A stretch of 64,000 bases of DNA from Sphingobacterium sp. UGAL515B_05. GTDB taxonomy: Bacteria > Bacteroidota > Bacteroidia > Sphingobacteriales > Sphingobacteriaceae. The stretch spans positions 1,922,001-1,986,000 of the forward strand of contig NZ_CP109907.1 in NCBI RefSeq assembly GCF_033097525.1, given 5' to 3'. Below are positions 27,901 to 35,055 of this stretch, in pieces; positions within the stretch are counted from its first letter, which is position 1, and each line of letters opens with the position of its first letter. The translations under genes were made by a program, and so were the position numbers. The notes under the pieces are model-generated. The model did no database searches and was not told the DNA's origin. It saw nothing but the letters and a program-made list of their open reading frames with translations.

Positions 27901-28236
27901 GGGGATATGATGCCTTATATGTTCCGTTTTAAAGGACTTGGTAAATTGGTCGGTCGTACAACAATGGGGATTTTGGTTGGCATAAGCGGTTACCCTCCTT
28001 TGTTGGATGGAGGCCGTATTACTTCACCAAACTTCGGTGTCTATGACCTAAAAGGAAATTGGATTATCGAAAATGAAGGAGTCGCTCCTGATGTATTTAT
28101 CGAACAATTGCCTAAAGATCTTTTGGAAGGCCGAGATCCACAGCTTGAAAGAACGGTGAAAATATTGTTGGAAGAAATGAAAACATATCCGTATAAAAAT
28201 CTGCAGAAACCTGCTGATCCAATTCGAGTGAATTAG
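24919..28236 (+). CDS. Tricorn-like S41 peptidase 1
   Basis: A 1105-residue exported peptidase with tricorn-protease layout. A signal peptide (1-23) is followed by WD40/TolB-like beta-propeller repeats (for example SPDGKKVAFTGNYDG, SPDSKKLFYNDAHL), a Lys/Glu/Asp-rich linker at about 547-600, a tricorn core domain from about 705, a PDZ domain near 790-880, and a C-terminal S41 peptidase domain. The probable nucleophile is Ser993 in NAGSGGD; the core His is in VVGHNYIYPGD and the Glu in IENEGVAPD. It probably degrades peptides in the periplasm. An IS element sits 12 bases after the stop codon, separating the gene from a terminator. Confidence 0.93.
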   Translation: MNKTHFKLFAAFLLGTSFLQTKAQETLLLRNPSISANNIAFVYGGDIWIADKSGANPRRLTTNPGVEQNPMFSPDGKKVAFTGNYDGNTDVYVIPVTGGEPKRITYHPSSDVLRGWLNNDEVYYTTSRDFTYALSPRLYSSNIQMSGMDKALIMPEATQGSPSADGRYWAYIKNTDPTERDRVAFKRYRGGGMPTIWIFDTKTKEIETIPNVKSNDVKPLWLGTKVYFLSDRDKIVNIFSYDTKTKKVEKLTDFKDYDVRSLNGNGNDLIFEYAGVLNILNLNGNKITPLHITVNTDVMYKRPYYKDIKDDIRYATLSPTGQRALFEARGEIFTVPKEKGEARNLSNSPGSHERFPDWSPNGKWVSYISDKNGTYQLVLMDQFGKDQPLYFNLGETNFYFEPTWSPDSKKLFYNDAHLNLYYIDIASKAVVKVADDKLSGQTGRVSNHFQPSWSPDSKWISFIRTLENGAPAVFMYNLDTKKTQQITDGMSSARSTAFSQDGKYLFFTASTNTGLTNSGLHMSAVQRNVDYAVYAFILSSKTPSFFKNDSDDEQIREDKPDKKEEGENNKKERVKENDKKAPKKDKKEESVASKPVDKSIQVDFDRIENRIVALPLPAGPYWNLNGLVPNQLTYQRGGTIGAYDFKDLENKTLVENARSFVISADGKKMLYQTGNGFNIVTAGQKVASPTAGEVKLGGIQQLVDPAAEWKQVFNEVWSMQKDYFYVENMHGADWKAMKTKYEKFLPFVNHRSDLGYLLNEMMGEMVVGHNYIYPGDQPSTPSVSVGVLGADYTLKNGYYQIAKLFTRLEWNPSFKAPLAEPGLNIKEGDYIVAVNGTELTEDKDIYSLFDNTVGKQVTLKVNSKPSLVGAREVIVKPISFSDEMNLRNMEWVERNRKKVNELSNGQIAYVYMPNTGPEGYTYFNRYYFAQMDKKALLMDERNNGGGWVADYVIDLLSRELIAGWGIRDGKGFTTPGNGIYGPKAMIINENAGSGGDMMPYMFRFKGLGKLVGRTTMGILVGISGYPPLLDGGRITSPNFGVYDLKGNWIIENEGVAPDVFIEQLPKDLLEGRDPQLERTVKILLEEMKTYPYKNLQKPADPIRVN

Positions 28237-28248
28237 GATAATTGACTA

Positions 28249-28267
28249 GTCCTGAAAAATCGATACA
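28249..28267 (+). repeat. Left terminal inverted repeat of the IS element
   Basis: GTCCTGAAAAATCGATACA, pairing with the right end at 29601-29619 in 18 of 19 positions. Confidence 0.88.
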
Positions 28268-28294
28268 GGTTTTCAGTGATTAAAAATAAATAAT

Positions 28295-29143
28295 TTAAAC
28301 AGTAGTAGCCGATAGGTTGCTACTGTTTTTTGTTTTATAAGTTCTGAAGTTCATGTTTGATTTCATGTGCATCTGATTTGGAGTTAGCATATGATTAGAC
28401 CAATGTGGTCTGTCATTATTATAGATATCGATTGCTTCAGCTACGATCTGCTTCATCAAATGTAGATCTAAATGATAGGTATCAATCATGAACTCTTGTT
28501 TGAGTATACCATTGATTCGTTCAGCGAAGGCATTTTCATAAGGATCAGAGTTTTCTGTCATACTGCAACTGAGCTGGTACTTGCTTAGGTAATATTGGTA
28601 TTCTTCTGCACAATATTGTACTCCTCTGTCGGAATGATGGATTAACGGCTCGTTTGTTTTTCTTTGTTTTTGTGCCATTTTTAGTGCTTTTACAACATGC
28701 GGTGTGCACATGGTCTGTGAGACCTCAAAGCCAACAATTTTCTTCGAATAGGCATCTGTAACCAAACTCAGGTAACAGGGGCTTTCTCGCTTTCCTATAT
28801 AAGTGATATCACTTACCCAAACCTGATTGGGACGGCAAACAGCCACTTCTTTAATAATATTCGGATATTTTCTAAATCTATGATGTGACATAGTGGTCGT
28901 ATGATAGCTTCTTTTACGTGTAATTAACAAATGGTTGGCGCGTAAAATATCAAAGAATTTGTCTCTACCCACCTTTAATGCCCGTAGCTCCCTTGCCAAC
29001 ATATGGTAAAGTTTCCGTGTACCTATTCTTGGCTGGGTAGTGCGTATTTCATGAACTAAGTCCACAATTTTCCCGGCTATACCCTGGCTCCTGGCTATAC
29101 GTTTGATCCTTCGATAATACACCTGCCTGTCTAACCCGAACAA
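28295..29143 (-). CDS. IS3-family transposase OrfB (DDE integrase domain)
   Basis: The catalytic transposase, 282 residues from the first usable codon (a TTG). The integrase core shows the DDE residues in VSDITYIG, HHSDRGVQYC and NAFAERINGILKQE, and the HTH_21 region lies near the start. Upstream of the TTG the frame stays open (reading KQESLSFTCGLFG) back into the end of orfA, which matches the usual SLRxLCxLFGxSRQxYY start of OrfB. The real product is therefore probably a frameshifted OrfAB fusion, and the isolated start is unlikely to be the main one. Confidence 0.92.
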   Translation of the reverse strand: MFGLDRQVYYRRIKRIARSQGIAGKIVDLVHEIRTTQPRIGTRKLYHMLARELRALKVGRDKFFDILRANHLLITRKRSYHTTTMSHHRFRKYPNIIKEVAVCRPNQVWVSDITYIGKRESPCYLSLVTDAYSKKIVGFEVSQTMCTPHVVKALKMAQKQRKTNEPLIHHSDRGVQYCAEEYQYYLSKYQLSCSMTENSDPYENAFAERINGILKQEFMIDTYHLDLHLMKQIVAEAIDIYNNDRPHWSNHMLTPNQMHMKSNMNFRTYKTKNSSNLSATTV

Positions 29144-29157
29144 TCCACAAGTAAAAC

Positions 29158-29586
29158 TTAGGCTTTCTTGTTTTTCTTGCCGGAAACGATTGATTGCGCG
29201 GGTTTCAAGTTTTTTCTTACGTCGATTTTATATTCTTTTTCTGCAATATCGATCATCATGTCAAAGATGATCGCTTTGGAATCAGCGATGTGATTCTGAT
29301 GCTCAAGTTGAGCCTTTTGCTTCTCCAGCAGTCTGACTTTGGCTTCAAGTTCTAAAATGCGCTGTTCTGGTGACTTTGCCATATTGGATGGTATTTGATT
29401 CTCCCAATCAAAGTTACCATATTTTTTTAACCAATTGCGAATAGTGCTATCTCCCTGGATGCCATACTGTTTTTGTGCTTGGGAGAGTGTCAATTTCCCC
29501 GATTCAATCTCTTTAACGACATTCAGCTTCAATGTTAAAGTGTAATCACGCTGAGTCCGCTTTACATAATTTGTTCCTTCTTCCAT
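29158..29586 (-). CDS. IS3-family transposase OrfA (helix-turn-helix)
   Basis: A 142-residue DNA-binding subunit. The N-terminal helix-turn-helix (YTLTLKLNVVKEIESGKLTLSQAQKQYGI, then STIRNWLKKYG) recognises the IS ends. A leucine-zipper coiled coil (about 70-100, RILELEAKVRLLEKQKAQLEHQN) serves dimerisation. The last codons are A-rich (GKKNKKA), suited to a -1 frameshift into orfB. The start lies just inside the right inverted repeat. Confidence 0.9.
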   Translation of the reverse strand: MEEGTNYVKRTQRDYTLTLKLNVVKEIESGKLTLSQAQKQYGIQGDSTIRNWLKKYGNFDWENQIPSNMAKSPEQRILELEAKVRLLEKQKAQLEHQNHIADSKAIIFDMMIDIAEKEYKIDVRKNLKPAQSIVSGKKNKKA

Positions 29587-29600
29587 AACGATTTTTTTTG

Positions 29601-29619
29601 TGTATCGATATTTCAGGAC
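29601..29619 (-). repeat. Right terminal inverted repeat of the IS element
   Basis: The reverse complement reads GTCCTGAAATATCGATACA, matching the left end except for one base. Confidence 0.88.
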
Positions 29620-29634
29620 GAGACAAATCTATAT

Positions 29635-29672
29635 TAAAAAAAGGCTTTGGATTTTTCCAAAGCCTTTTTTTT
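29635..29672 (+). terminator. Terminator, probably of tricorn-like gene 1 before the IS insertion
   Basis: An A-run, a stem AAGGCTTTGG / CCAAAGCCTT and T8. The IS excluded, it would lie about 27 bases after the tricorn stop codon, the usual distance. The next gene downstream begins 190 bases later in the same direction. Confidence 0.82.
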
Positions 29673-29863
29673 GATCATATATGCTGTGTCAAATGTATTC
29701 GTATTTGGGATGATCGAATACCTCTGTTGAAGTTTTTACTGTATTTGGATGATATCGCACGTTGCCATTCGGCTAGTACAAACTAGACGGCAGAATTTGA
29801 ATGAATGCGACAATTTTAATAAATCTTGCTTTTATTGCTATCTTTAACTGATATTTAATAGCT

Positions 29864-30787
29864 ATGTTTCCTGAACAAACACCCCATCCGTTTCAATCTT
29901 TGTTACGATTGATCTTAATGGTTATCGGTTTTACCATTCTTTCGCAGATTATTGCTATTCTGATTATTGCAAGTTATTATACATTCACCAGGCAGGTCTT
30001 CTCATTGGAATCCTTAATGAATGGATCGGCCAATGAGATGCGCTTTATGTTGTTAATGAGCAGCTTGGGATCTTTTGTTGTGCCAGCTTATCTGATGAAT
30101 ACACGCGAAGGATATGGCATTACATATTTTAAACTGAAAAAATGGCCTAGCGGAATGCAATTTGGCTATATATTTTTAGCAATGCTTTCTTTTATGCCTT
30201 TGATGAGTCTGATCGGTCACTGGAATGAATCCTTACAATTGCCCGATAGTATGCAATCGTTGCAGCGTTGGATGGAGCGTAGCGAAAAGGAATCGGGTGA
30301 TTTAATTAAGGGCATAATTATGGAGTCGAGTATATCCGGCTTTTTGTACAATATTGTTGTACTGGCCTTAATCCCGGCCATAGGTGAAGAATTGCTGTTT
30401 CGTGGTATTTTGCAAAAAATAATAGGAAGATGGTTGAGCAATCAGCATGTGGTTATATGGCTCGTTGCTATTATCTTCAGTGCGATACACCTGCAATTTT
30501 TTGGTTTTGTTCCCCGCATGTTATTGGGGGCTTTTTTTGGCTATCTTTATGTATGGAGCAAGAACATCATATTGCCCATCTTTGGGCACTTTGTTAATAA
30601 TGCCGGAGCCACAATTGGAGCATTTTATTACGTAAGACAGGGAAAGAGTTATGATGAACTCAATGCATTTGAGTTACAATCTTGGTGGATATATCTTGTA
30701 GCCTTCATTTTTACTCTTATTTTTGTATTCTTATTTTATCGATCAACGCAAAAAGAAAACAATGGAGAACGATTGGAAAAAAATTAA
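29864..30787 (+). CDS. CPBP-family intramembrane metalloprotease
   Basis: A 307-residue integral membrane protein of the CPBP (CAAX protease/bacteriocin-processing, Abi) family with about eight hydrophobic segments. The catalytic motifs are EELLFRGILQ (175-184), HLQFFGF near 208 and FGHFVNNAGA near 244, giving the Glu/Glu/Arg and His residues of this glutamate intramembrane protease fold. The substrate is unknown; roles in other bacteria range from peptide maturation to housekeeping. It starts a four-gene operon with overlapping frames (DUF2007, cdsA, DUF2461). Confidence 0.92.
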   Translation: MFPEQTPHPFQSLLRLILMVIGFTILSQIIAILIIASYYTFTRQVFSLESLMNGSANEMRFMLLMSSLGSFVVPAYLMNTREGYGITYFKLKKWPSGMQFGYIFLAMLSFMPLMSLIGHWNESLQLPDSMQSLQRWMERSEKESGDLIKGIIMESSISGFLYNIVVLALIPAIGEELLFRGILQKIIGRWLSNQHVVIWLVAIIFSAIHLQFFGFVPRMLLGAFFGYLYVWSKNIILPIFGHFVNNAGATIGAFYYVRQGKSYDELNAFELQSWWIYLVAFIFTLIFVFLFYRSTQKENNGERLEKN

Positions 30788-30977
30788 AACATATACAAAT
30801 GCTATTCAAGCCGAGATAGTCAAACAAATGTTGGAAGAGAATGGTATTCCGGCTGTCGCGTTGAATAAACAAGATTCTTCTTATCTGTTTGGAAAAATTG
30901 AACTTTATGTCAGCGAAGGATCTATCGAAGCAGCCGAAAGGTTAATTGAGGAGTCGGAGGGGGATTTTAGTTTATGA
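30762..30977 (+). CDS. DUF2007-family small protein
   Basis: A 71-residue cytoplasmic protein of the DUF2007 (putative signal transducing protein) family: WKKIKTYTNAIQAEIVKQMLEENGIPAVALNKQDSSY, then GKIELYVSEGSIEAAERLI. It resembles a ferredoxin-like half domain found in PII-like proteins. The ATG at 30762 lies inside the end of the CPBP gene (26-base overlap); an upstream TTG would give an implausible basic extension. The gene overlaps cdsA by 4 bases. The function is unknown. Confidence 0.88.
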   Translation: MENDWKKIKTYTNAIQAEIVKQMLEENGIPAVALNKQDSSYLFGKIELYVSEGSIEAAERLIEESEGDFSL

Positions 30978-31774
30978 AAACAAGAGCAATAACCGGAGTA
31001 ATCTTTGTGGCTGTTATGATAGCGGCTACTCTTTTGGGAGCTTATGTTTATTCCATCTTTTTTACCTTGCTAAGTACATGGTGTCTTTATGAATTCTATG
31101 GAATCGTTTCATCCGAAGAACGCGCTCCAAATAAAGTGATTGGTATCGCCCTGGCCTTGGTACTGTTTGTTTTGGGATCCTTAATTTCGATGGATCTGCT
31201 TGCGGTAAAATTTTTAGCACTGATTATTCCGTTTATAAGTGCGACTTATATTATTTCACTTTTTCAGAAGAGAGCTTTTCCTTTTAATGATATTGCCTAT
31301 ACTTTTTTGGGAATAGCTTATGTTACATTACCTTTTTTCCTGTTTTCCAAATTAGGGTTTATGCAAGGTACTTTTAACTATGTGATGCCTTTAGGTTTTT
31401 TAATCTTATTGTGGACAAACGATACAGGGGCATATCTCGCTGGACGAAGCTTTGGAAAACGTAAACTATTCGAACGAATCTCACCAAAGAAAACATGGGA
31501 AGGTTTTTTCGGTGGATTGATTTTGGCAATTGTTGCTGCAGTGAATCTAGAGAAGTATTTTGGTTATCTACCGCTCTGGAAATGGGTAAGTATAGCGGCT
31601 ATTATCAGTATTGTTGGAACATTGGGAGACTTAGTTGAGTCGATGTTAAAGCGTAGCTTGCACGTAAAAGATTCCGGAAATATATTGCCCGGACATGGTG
31701 GTTTTTTAGATAGATTTGATGGGTTGTTATTAGCGGCACCTATGGTCTATGTTTTCTTAATTTTAATCAATTGA
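30974..31774 (+). CDS. cdsA: Phosphatidate cytidylyltransferase
   Basis: CdsA makes CDP-diacylglycerol from phosphatidic acid and CTP, the branch point of phospholipid synthesis, in the inner membrane. The 266 residues have about eight membrane segments. The signature is clear: SPKKTWEGFFGG near 172, and GDLVESMLKRSLHVKDSGNILPGHGGFLDRFDGLL near 218-252 (family signature S-x-[LIVMF]-K-R-x4-K-D-x-[GSA]...). It overlaps the DUF2007 gene by 4 bases and is followed by the DUF2461 gene after 7 bases. Confidence 0.96.
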   Translation: MKTRAITGVIFVAVMIAATLLGAYVYSIFFTLLSTWCLYEFYGIVSSEERAPNKVIGIALALVLFVLGSLISMDLLAVKFLALIIPFISATYIISLFQKRAFPFNDIAYTFLGIAYVTLPFFLFSKLGFMQGTFNYVMPLGFLILLWTNDTGAYLAGRSFGKRKLFERISPKKTWEGFFGGLILAIVAAVNLEKYFGYLPLWKWVSIAAIISIVGTLGDLVESMLKRSLHVKDSGNILPGHGGFLDRFDGLLLAAPMVYVFLILIN

Positions 31775-31781
31775 TTGTATT

Positions 31782-32453
31782 ATGAGTCACATTCAAAAAT
31801 CTACATTTGATTTTTTAACGGAATTGAAAGCCAATAATTCTCGGGAATGGTTTGCCGATAACAGAGCTAAATATGAAGCTGCATTGGTCGATGTGAGAAA
31901 TTTTTTGACAGACTTAATTGCCGCTTTGAGCGAGTTTGACCCTAAAATCAATACTTCCATACAGGCAAGTAAATGTTTGTTTCGTATTTACCGTGATACC
32001 CGCTTTTCAAATGATAAAACACCTTATAAAAGTTGGTTTGGGGCAGGAATTTCAGTTGATGGAAGAAAGTTGCAGGGACCAGAGTACTATATTCATATTG
32101 GAGCAGAAAATTCATTTATTGCCTGTGGATATTGGCGTCCAGAAAAGCAACATTTGGAGGCAATAAGACAAGAAATTGATTACAGTGGTAATAAATTGGA
32201 TGAAATTTTAAAAACAGTATTGACAGGCGTTAATATTGCACTTTTCAAAGAAGATTTACTGAAGCGTGCCCCTGCGGGCTATAGTGAGGATAATCCTTTT
32301 ATTGACTTTATCAAATTGAAAAGTTTTGTGTTGGATAGATCTTTAAGTATTAAGGATTTATCTGCAAAAAATGCGTTAGATAATATCGTGGCTTCCTATA
32401 AAAGCATGCTTCCTTTTAAAGAGTTCTTACAAGAAGCCATCGATACGGACTAA
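31782..32453 (+). CDS. DUF2461 (TIGR02453) family protein
   Basis: A 223-residue protein of the DUF2461 family. The N-terminal FDFLTELKANNSREWFADNRAKYE and the SKCLFRIYRDTRFSNDKTPYKSWFG block near 65-90 are diagnostic. GPEYYIHI follows near 105. The biochemical function is not known. It is the last gene of the CPBP-DUF2007-cdsA-DUF2461 operon. Its stop codon touches the stop codon of the convergent anmK with no base between. Confidence 0.92.
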   Translation: MSHIQKSTFDFLTELKANNSREWFADNRAKYEAALVDVRNFLTDLIAALSEFDPKINTSIQASKCLFRIYRDTRFSNDKTPYKSWFGAGISVDGRKLQGPEYYIHIGAENSFIACGYWRPEKQHLEAIRQEIDYSGNKLDEILKTVLTGVNIALFKEDLLKRAPAGYSEDNPFIDFIKLKSFVLDRSLSIKDLSAKNALDNIVASYKSMLPFKEFLQEAIDTD

Positions 32454-33650
32454 TTATTCCGGTAAGCTGATTTTGCCCATGCAGACAGCGGGCGAATCTT
32501 TAATTTGCGCTACATTGGATTTGTTGCCTACCAAAGTTTCATTTGCTAACAAAGCAAAGAGGACGGCCTCTTTTGCATCTGGATTGATACCTAATGTTGC
32601 AAAGCTTTCAACTTTACGGGTAGGTAAGCTCCTTTTGATGTAATCAAATAGCAAAGGATTGTGCAGTCCACCACCACTTATATATACAGCCACATTAGAT
32701 AGTCCTTCTGACTGCTTTCGGATGCCGTTGACCATCGCAAGAGCCGCAAAGCGATTGAGGGTCGCCATGACGTTTTCATGTGGAATATGAATCGTTTTCG
32801 AACGCTCTTGCGCCTTTTCGAGATAAGCGAGATTAAATAGTTCGGGCCCGGTGGTTTTTGGAAAGGGCAATGTTAGAAATTCTTCTGTTAATAATTGATT
32901 TAATAGCGCATCATTTACTTGTCCCTTTTTGGCCATATAGGCATCTCTATCCATCTCCTGATTAAAATTAGCCTTCATGTATTGGTTCATCATCGTATTG
33001 CCTGGACCGAGATCTGTTGCATAGGCTTTCAATTTTGTTTGATGGCTTGGGATAAATGTGAAATTAGAAATACCGCCAATATTCAGTAAGAATCGATTCT
33101 CTGTTGCATGCGAGAAAAGTAGATAGTCGCCATACGCCGCTAAAGGTGCCCCTTCTCCGCTCGCAGCAACATGTTTCTGTCTAAAGTCAGACAGGGTTAT
33201 GATACCGGTATTTACGGCAATATGATCTCCATCGCCGATCTGTAAGGTACTATTGGGCCAGTTGCGGTCTTTGGTCAATGATTGGGGAGCATGGTATACG
33301 GTTTGCCCATGGCTGGCTATACAATCAATTTCGCTGCTTGGTATATTCCATTGTTGTAATGCTGTATTGATTAATTTGGCATGCGTTATACCAATATAAG
33401 CATTAAGCCCCGAAAATAATTGTTGGTCGATATTTCGTTTTGCAAAGACTTCACGGACTCGTGCTCTAAAATCATCCTCATAATCCATTGTAGTAAAATG
33501 CTCTAGCTGTATTTTTGTTGTTTTACCTGCATTTTCTATTCGGCATACTGCGATATCAAGTCCATCCAGGGAGGTTCCAGACATCAGGCCAATAATACGA
33601 CGATCTTTCTTTTGTGAAATTTGGTAAAGTCTTTCGATTTGAGGATTCAT
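32454..33650 (-). CDS. anmK: Anhydro-N-acetylmuramic acid kinase
   Basis: AnmK phosphorylates and opens 1,6-anhydro-MurNAc to MurNAc-6-phosphate in peptidoglycan recycling. The 398 residues are slightly above the usual length. The N-terminal GLMSGTSLDGLD is the P-loop signature, followed by ASHGQTVYHAP, the GDGDHIAVNTG segment, GGISNFTF, and TDLGPGNTMMNQYM. The C-terminal VYISGGGLHNPLL closes the ATP site. It stands alone, stop-to-stop with the DUF2461 gene. It fits the cell-wall amidase and glucosaminidases at 39-43 kb. Confidence 0.96.
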   Translation of the reverse strand: MNPQIERLYQISQKKDRRIIGLMSGTSLDGLDIAVCRIENAGKTTKIQLEHFTTMDYEDDFRARVREVFAKRNIDQQLFSGLNAYIGITHAKLINTALQQWNIPSSEIDCIASHGQTVYHAPQSLTKDRNWPNSTLQIGDGDHIAVNTGIITLSDFRQKHVAASGEGAPLAAYGDYLLFSHATENRFLLNIGGISNFTFIPSHQTKLKAYATDLGPGNTMMNQYMKANFNQEMDRDAYMAKKGQVNDALLNQLLTEEFLTLPFPKTTGPELFNLAYLEKAQERSKTIHIPHENVMATLNRFAALAMVNGIRKQSEGLSNVAVYISGGGLHNPLLFDYIKRSLPTRKVESFATLGINPDAKEAVLFALLANETLVGNKSNVAQIKDSPAVCMGKISLPE

Positions 33651-33750
33651 AGCTTAAAAATAAACACAAAAATGTTATGATGAATATCATTTTTGACAAT
33701 TAAAGATATTTTGTAACTTCACGGCATTAAAAATCAAAAAATTAAATACA

Positions 33751-34131
33751 ATGAATTTTCCAGCAGAATTGAAATACACCAAAGATCACGAATGGATTCG
33801 TGTTGAAGGTGATGAAGCAGTTGTAGGGATTACCGATTTCGCTCAACGTGAATTGGGTGACATCGTTTTTGTTGACATAAACACTGTAGGTGAGGAAGTT
33901 GCCGCTAATGAAGTTTTCGGTACAATTGAAGCTGTAAAAACAGTTTCTGATCTATTTTTACCTGTATCAGCTACGATTTTATCGGTTAATGAAGCTATTG
34001 ATGCATCTCCTGAATTGGTCAATTCTGATCCTTATGGTGAAGGTTGGATTGTTCGTGTTAAATTGAACAATGTTGCTGATGTAGATGCTTTGTTATCTGC
34101 TGATCAATACAAAGAAGAGATCAACGCATAA
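33751..34131 (+). CDS. gcvH: Glycine cleavage system H protein
   Basis: GcvH, the lipoylated carrier that shuttles the aminomethyl group between P, T and L proteins. The 126 residues are the usual length. The lipoyl lysine is Lys63 in [12 protein letters not shown]. The N-terminal [31 protein letters not shown] is highly conserved. The C-terminal [10 protein letters not shown] region is also normal. gcvT and gcvP are not adjacent. A TATTTTG promoter box lies about 45 bases upstream. The gene ends at a strong terminator. Confidence 0.97.
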   Translation: MNFPAELKYTKDHEWIRVEGDEAVVGITDFAQRELGDIVFVDINTVGEEVAANEVFGTIEAVKTVSDLFLPVSATILSVNEAIDASPELVNSDPYGEGWIVRVKLNNVADVDALLSADQYKEEINA

Positions 34132-34146
34132 ATTTGATATATAACA

Positions 34147-34181
34147 AAAAAAATAGGGGCCTTTTGGCCCCTATTTTTTTT
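34147..34181. terminator. Bidirectional terminator between gcvH and the DUF6263-like gene
   Basis: A perfect 15-bp stem AAAAAAATAGGGGCC / GGCCCCTATTTTTTT with a 4-base loop, between convergent genes. Confidence 0.9.
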
Positions 34182-34189
34182 ATAGTCGT

Positions 34190-34945
34190 TTATTGACTTT
34201 TTAATGTGGTCTTTATTTTTGCTTCAGGCATATCCACGGCACTTGTCATTTCTGTTATCTTGGTAAGGCAGGTTTTTTTATCCAAGACATAGAAACCCTG
34301 TACGTTGCCTACCTGATTTGCATCCGGTCCGAACATTTTTCCTTCAACATTTACTTTGTAGCCCAGTTCATTTGCTTCTATTAAAGTCATTGTGCTCTCC
34401 ACCGAAATGCCTGAATCATCAGATTCCGTTTTGGAAGTCCACGAGTCACCGATTTTAACAGGCTGTTCAGGTAATACGGTACTTATATTTTCAAACATAC
34501 TTTTATCAAACGGCATGTTAATACCCTCAGGTAACTTGATATCAGAAGATTTGCCAAGTTGATCAACATTAAAGCTAATGCTATTTTCTAGCAATTTGCC
34601 TAAGGTCGCATGCATCTGTTTGGAAAACTCATTGGCTTCGGGGTTTTTCGAGTCGTAGGACATGTCCATTCCCGCCATATTCATTTTCATGTTTATTCCG
34701 GTATATTTAAGGTCAAAGGCGAAGATATTGTCTTTGTTCGTTGTATTGGTGATATCAAAGCCCATATTAAGGTCTGTAACCATTTTTTGGCCAGCAGCGT
34801 CAATATCCATTGTCATCACAAGGTTTTGCGATATTTTTTTCCCTGAATCGGGATTTACACGTAGTGTGTATTTCTTTTGTGCGGAAGCAGATATCACTAG
34901 AAATACAAATACGGCCATCAAAGAGGCAATTCTTAATTTTTTCAT
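34190..34945 (-). CDS. Secreted DUF6263-like protein
   Basis: A 251-residue exported protein. The signal peptide is residues 1-22 (ends ISASA, then Q). The body is predicted beta-rich: RVNPDSGKKISQNLVMTMDIDAAG, FDLKYTGINMKMNMAGMDMSYDS, and the conserved PEQPVKIGDSWTSKTE near 155. This matches the DUF6263-type layout of Bacteroidota outer-membrane-associated or periplasmic proteins. The function is unknown. The ATG at 34945 is preferred over one 33 bases upstream, which would precede the signal peptide. It is convergent with gcvH. Confidence 0.82.
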   Translation of the reverse strand: MKKLRIASLMAVFVFLVISASAQKKYTLRVNPDSGKKISQNLVMTMDIDAAGQKMVTDLNMGFDITNTTNKDNIFAFDLKYTGINMKMNMAGMDMSYDSKNPEANEFSKQMHATLGKLLENSISFNVDQLGKSSDIKLPEGINMPFDKSMFENISTVLPEQPVKIGDSWTSKTESDDSGISVESTMTLIEANELGYKVNVEGKMFGPDANQVGNVQGFYVLDKKTCLTKITEMTSAVDMPEAKIKTTLKSQ

Positions 34946-35000
34946 ATATGGAATTTTAATTTTTTTAATAAGCAACAATCGGCCAGCTTAAATATAAAAA

Positions 35001-35031
35001 AAAATCCCTTTTACAGGGTAAAAGGGATTTT
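35001..35031 (-). terminator. Terminator of pdhB
   Basis: A 14-bp stem AAAATCCCTTTTAC / GTAAAAGGGATTTT with a 3-base loop, 25 bases beyond the pdhB stop codon; the preceding A-run on the plus strand gives the U-tract. Confidence 0.85.
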
Positions 35032-35055
35032 AATTTTTTAAGAATGTAATTCGTA

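Larger units (their letters stand above)
28249..29619. mobile_element. IS3-family insertion sequence
   Basis: About 1.37 kb bounded by 19-bp inverted repeats that differ at one base: GTCCTGAAAAATCGATACA at 28249-28267, and the reverse complement of GTCCTGAAATATCGATACA at 29601-29619. Inside are orfA and orfB in the IS3 arrangement, with orfB in the -1 frame relative to orfA. Both ORFs and both ends look intact, so it may be active. I could not identify a convincing target-site duplication. It lies between a tricorn-like gene and a terminator hairpin. Confidence 0.92.

Noticed and set aside
28237..29640. Target-site duplication for the IS element
   Set aside because: The bases flanking the inverted repeats (ending CTA on the left, starting GAG on the right) do not form a convincing direct repeat.
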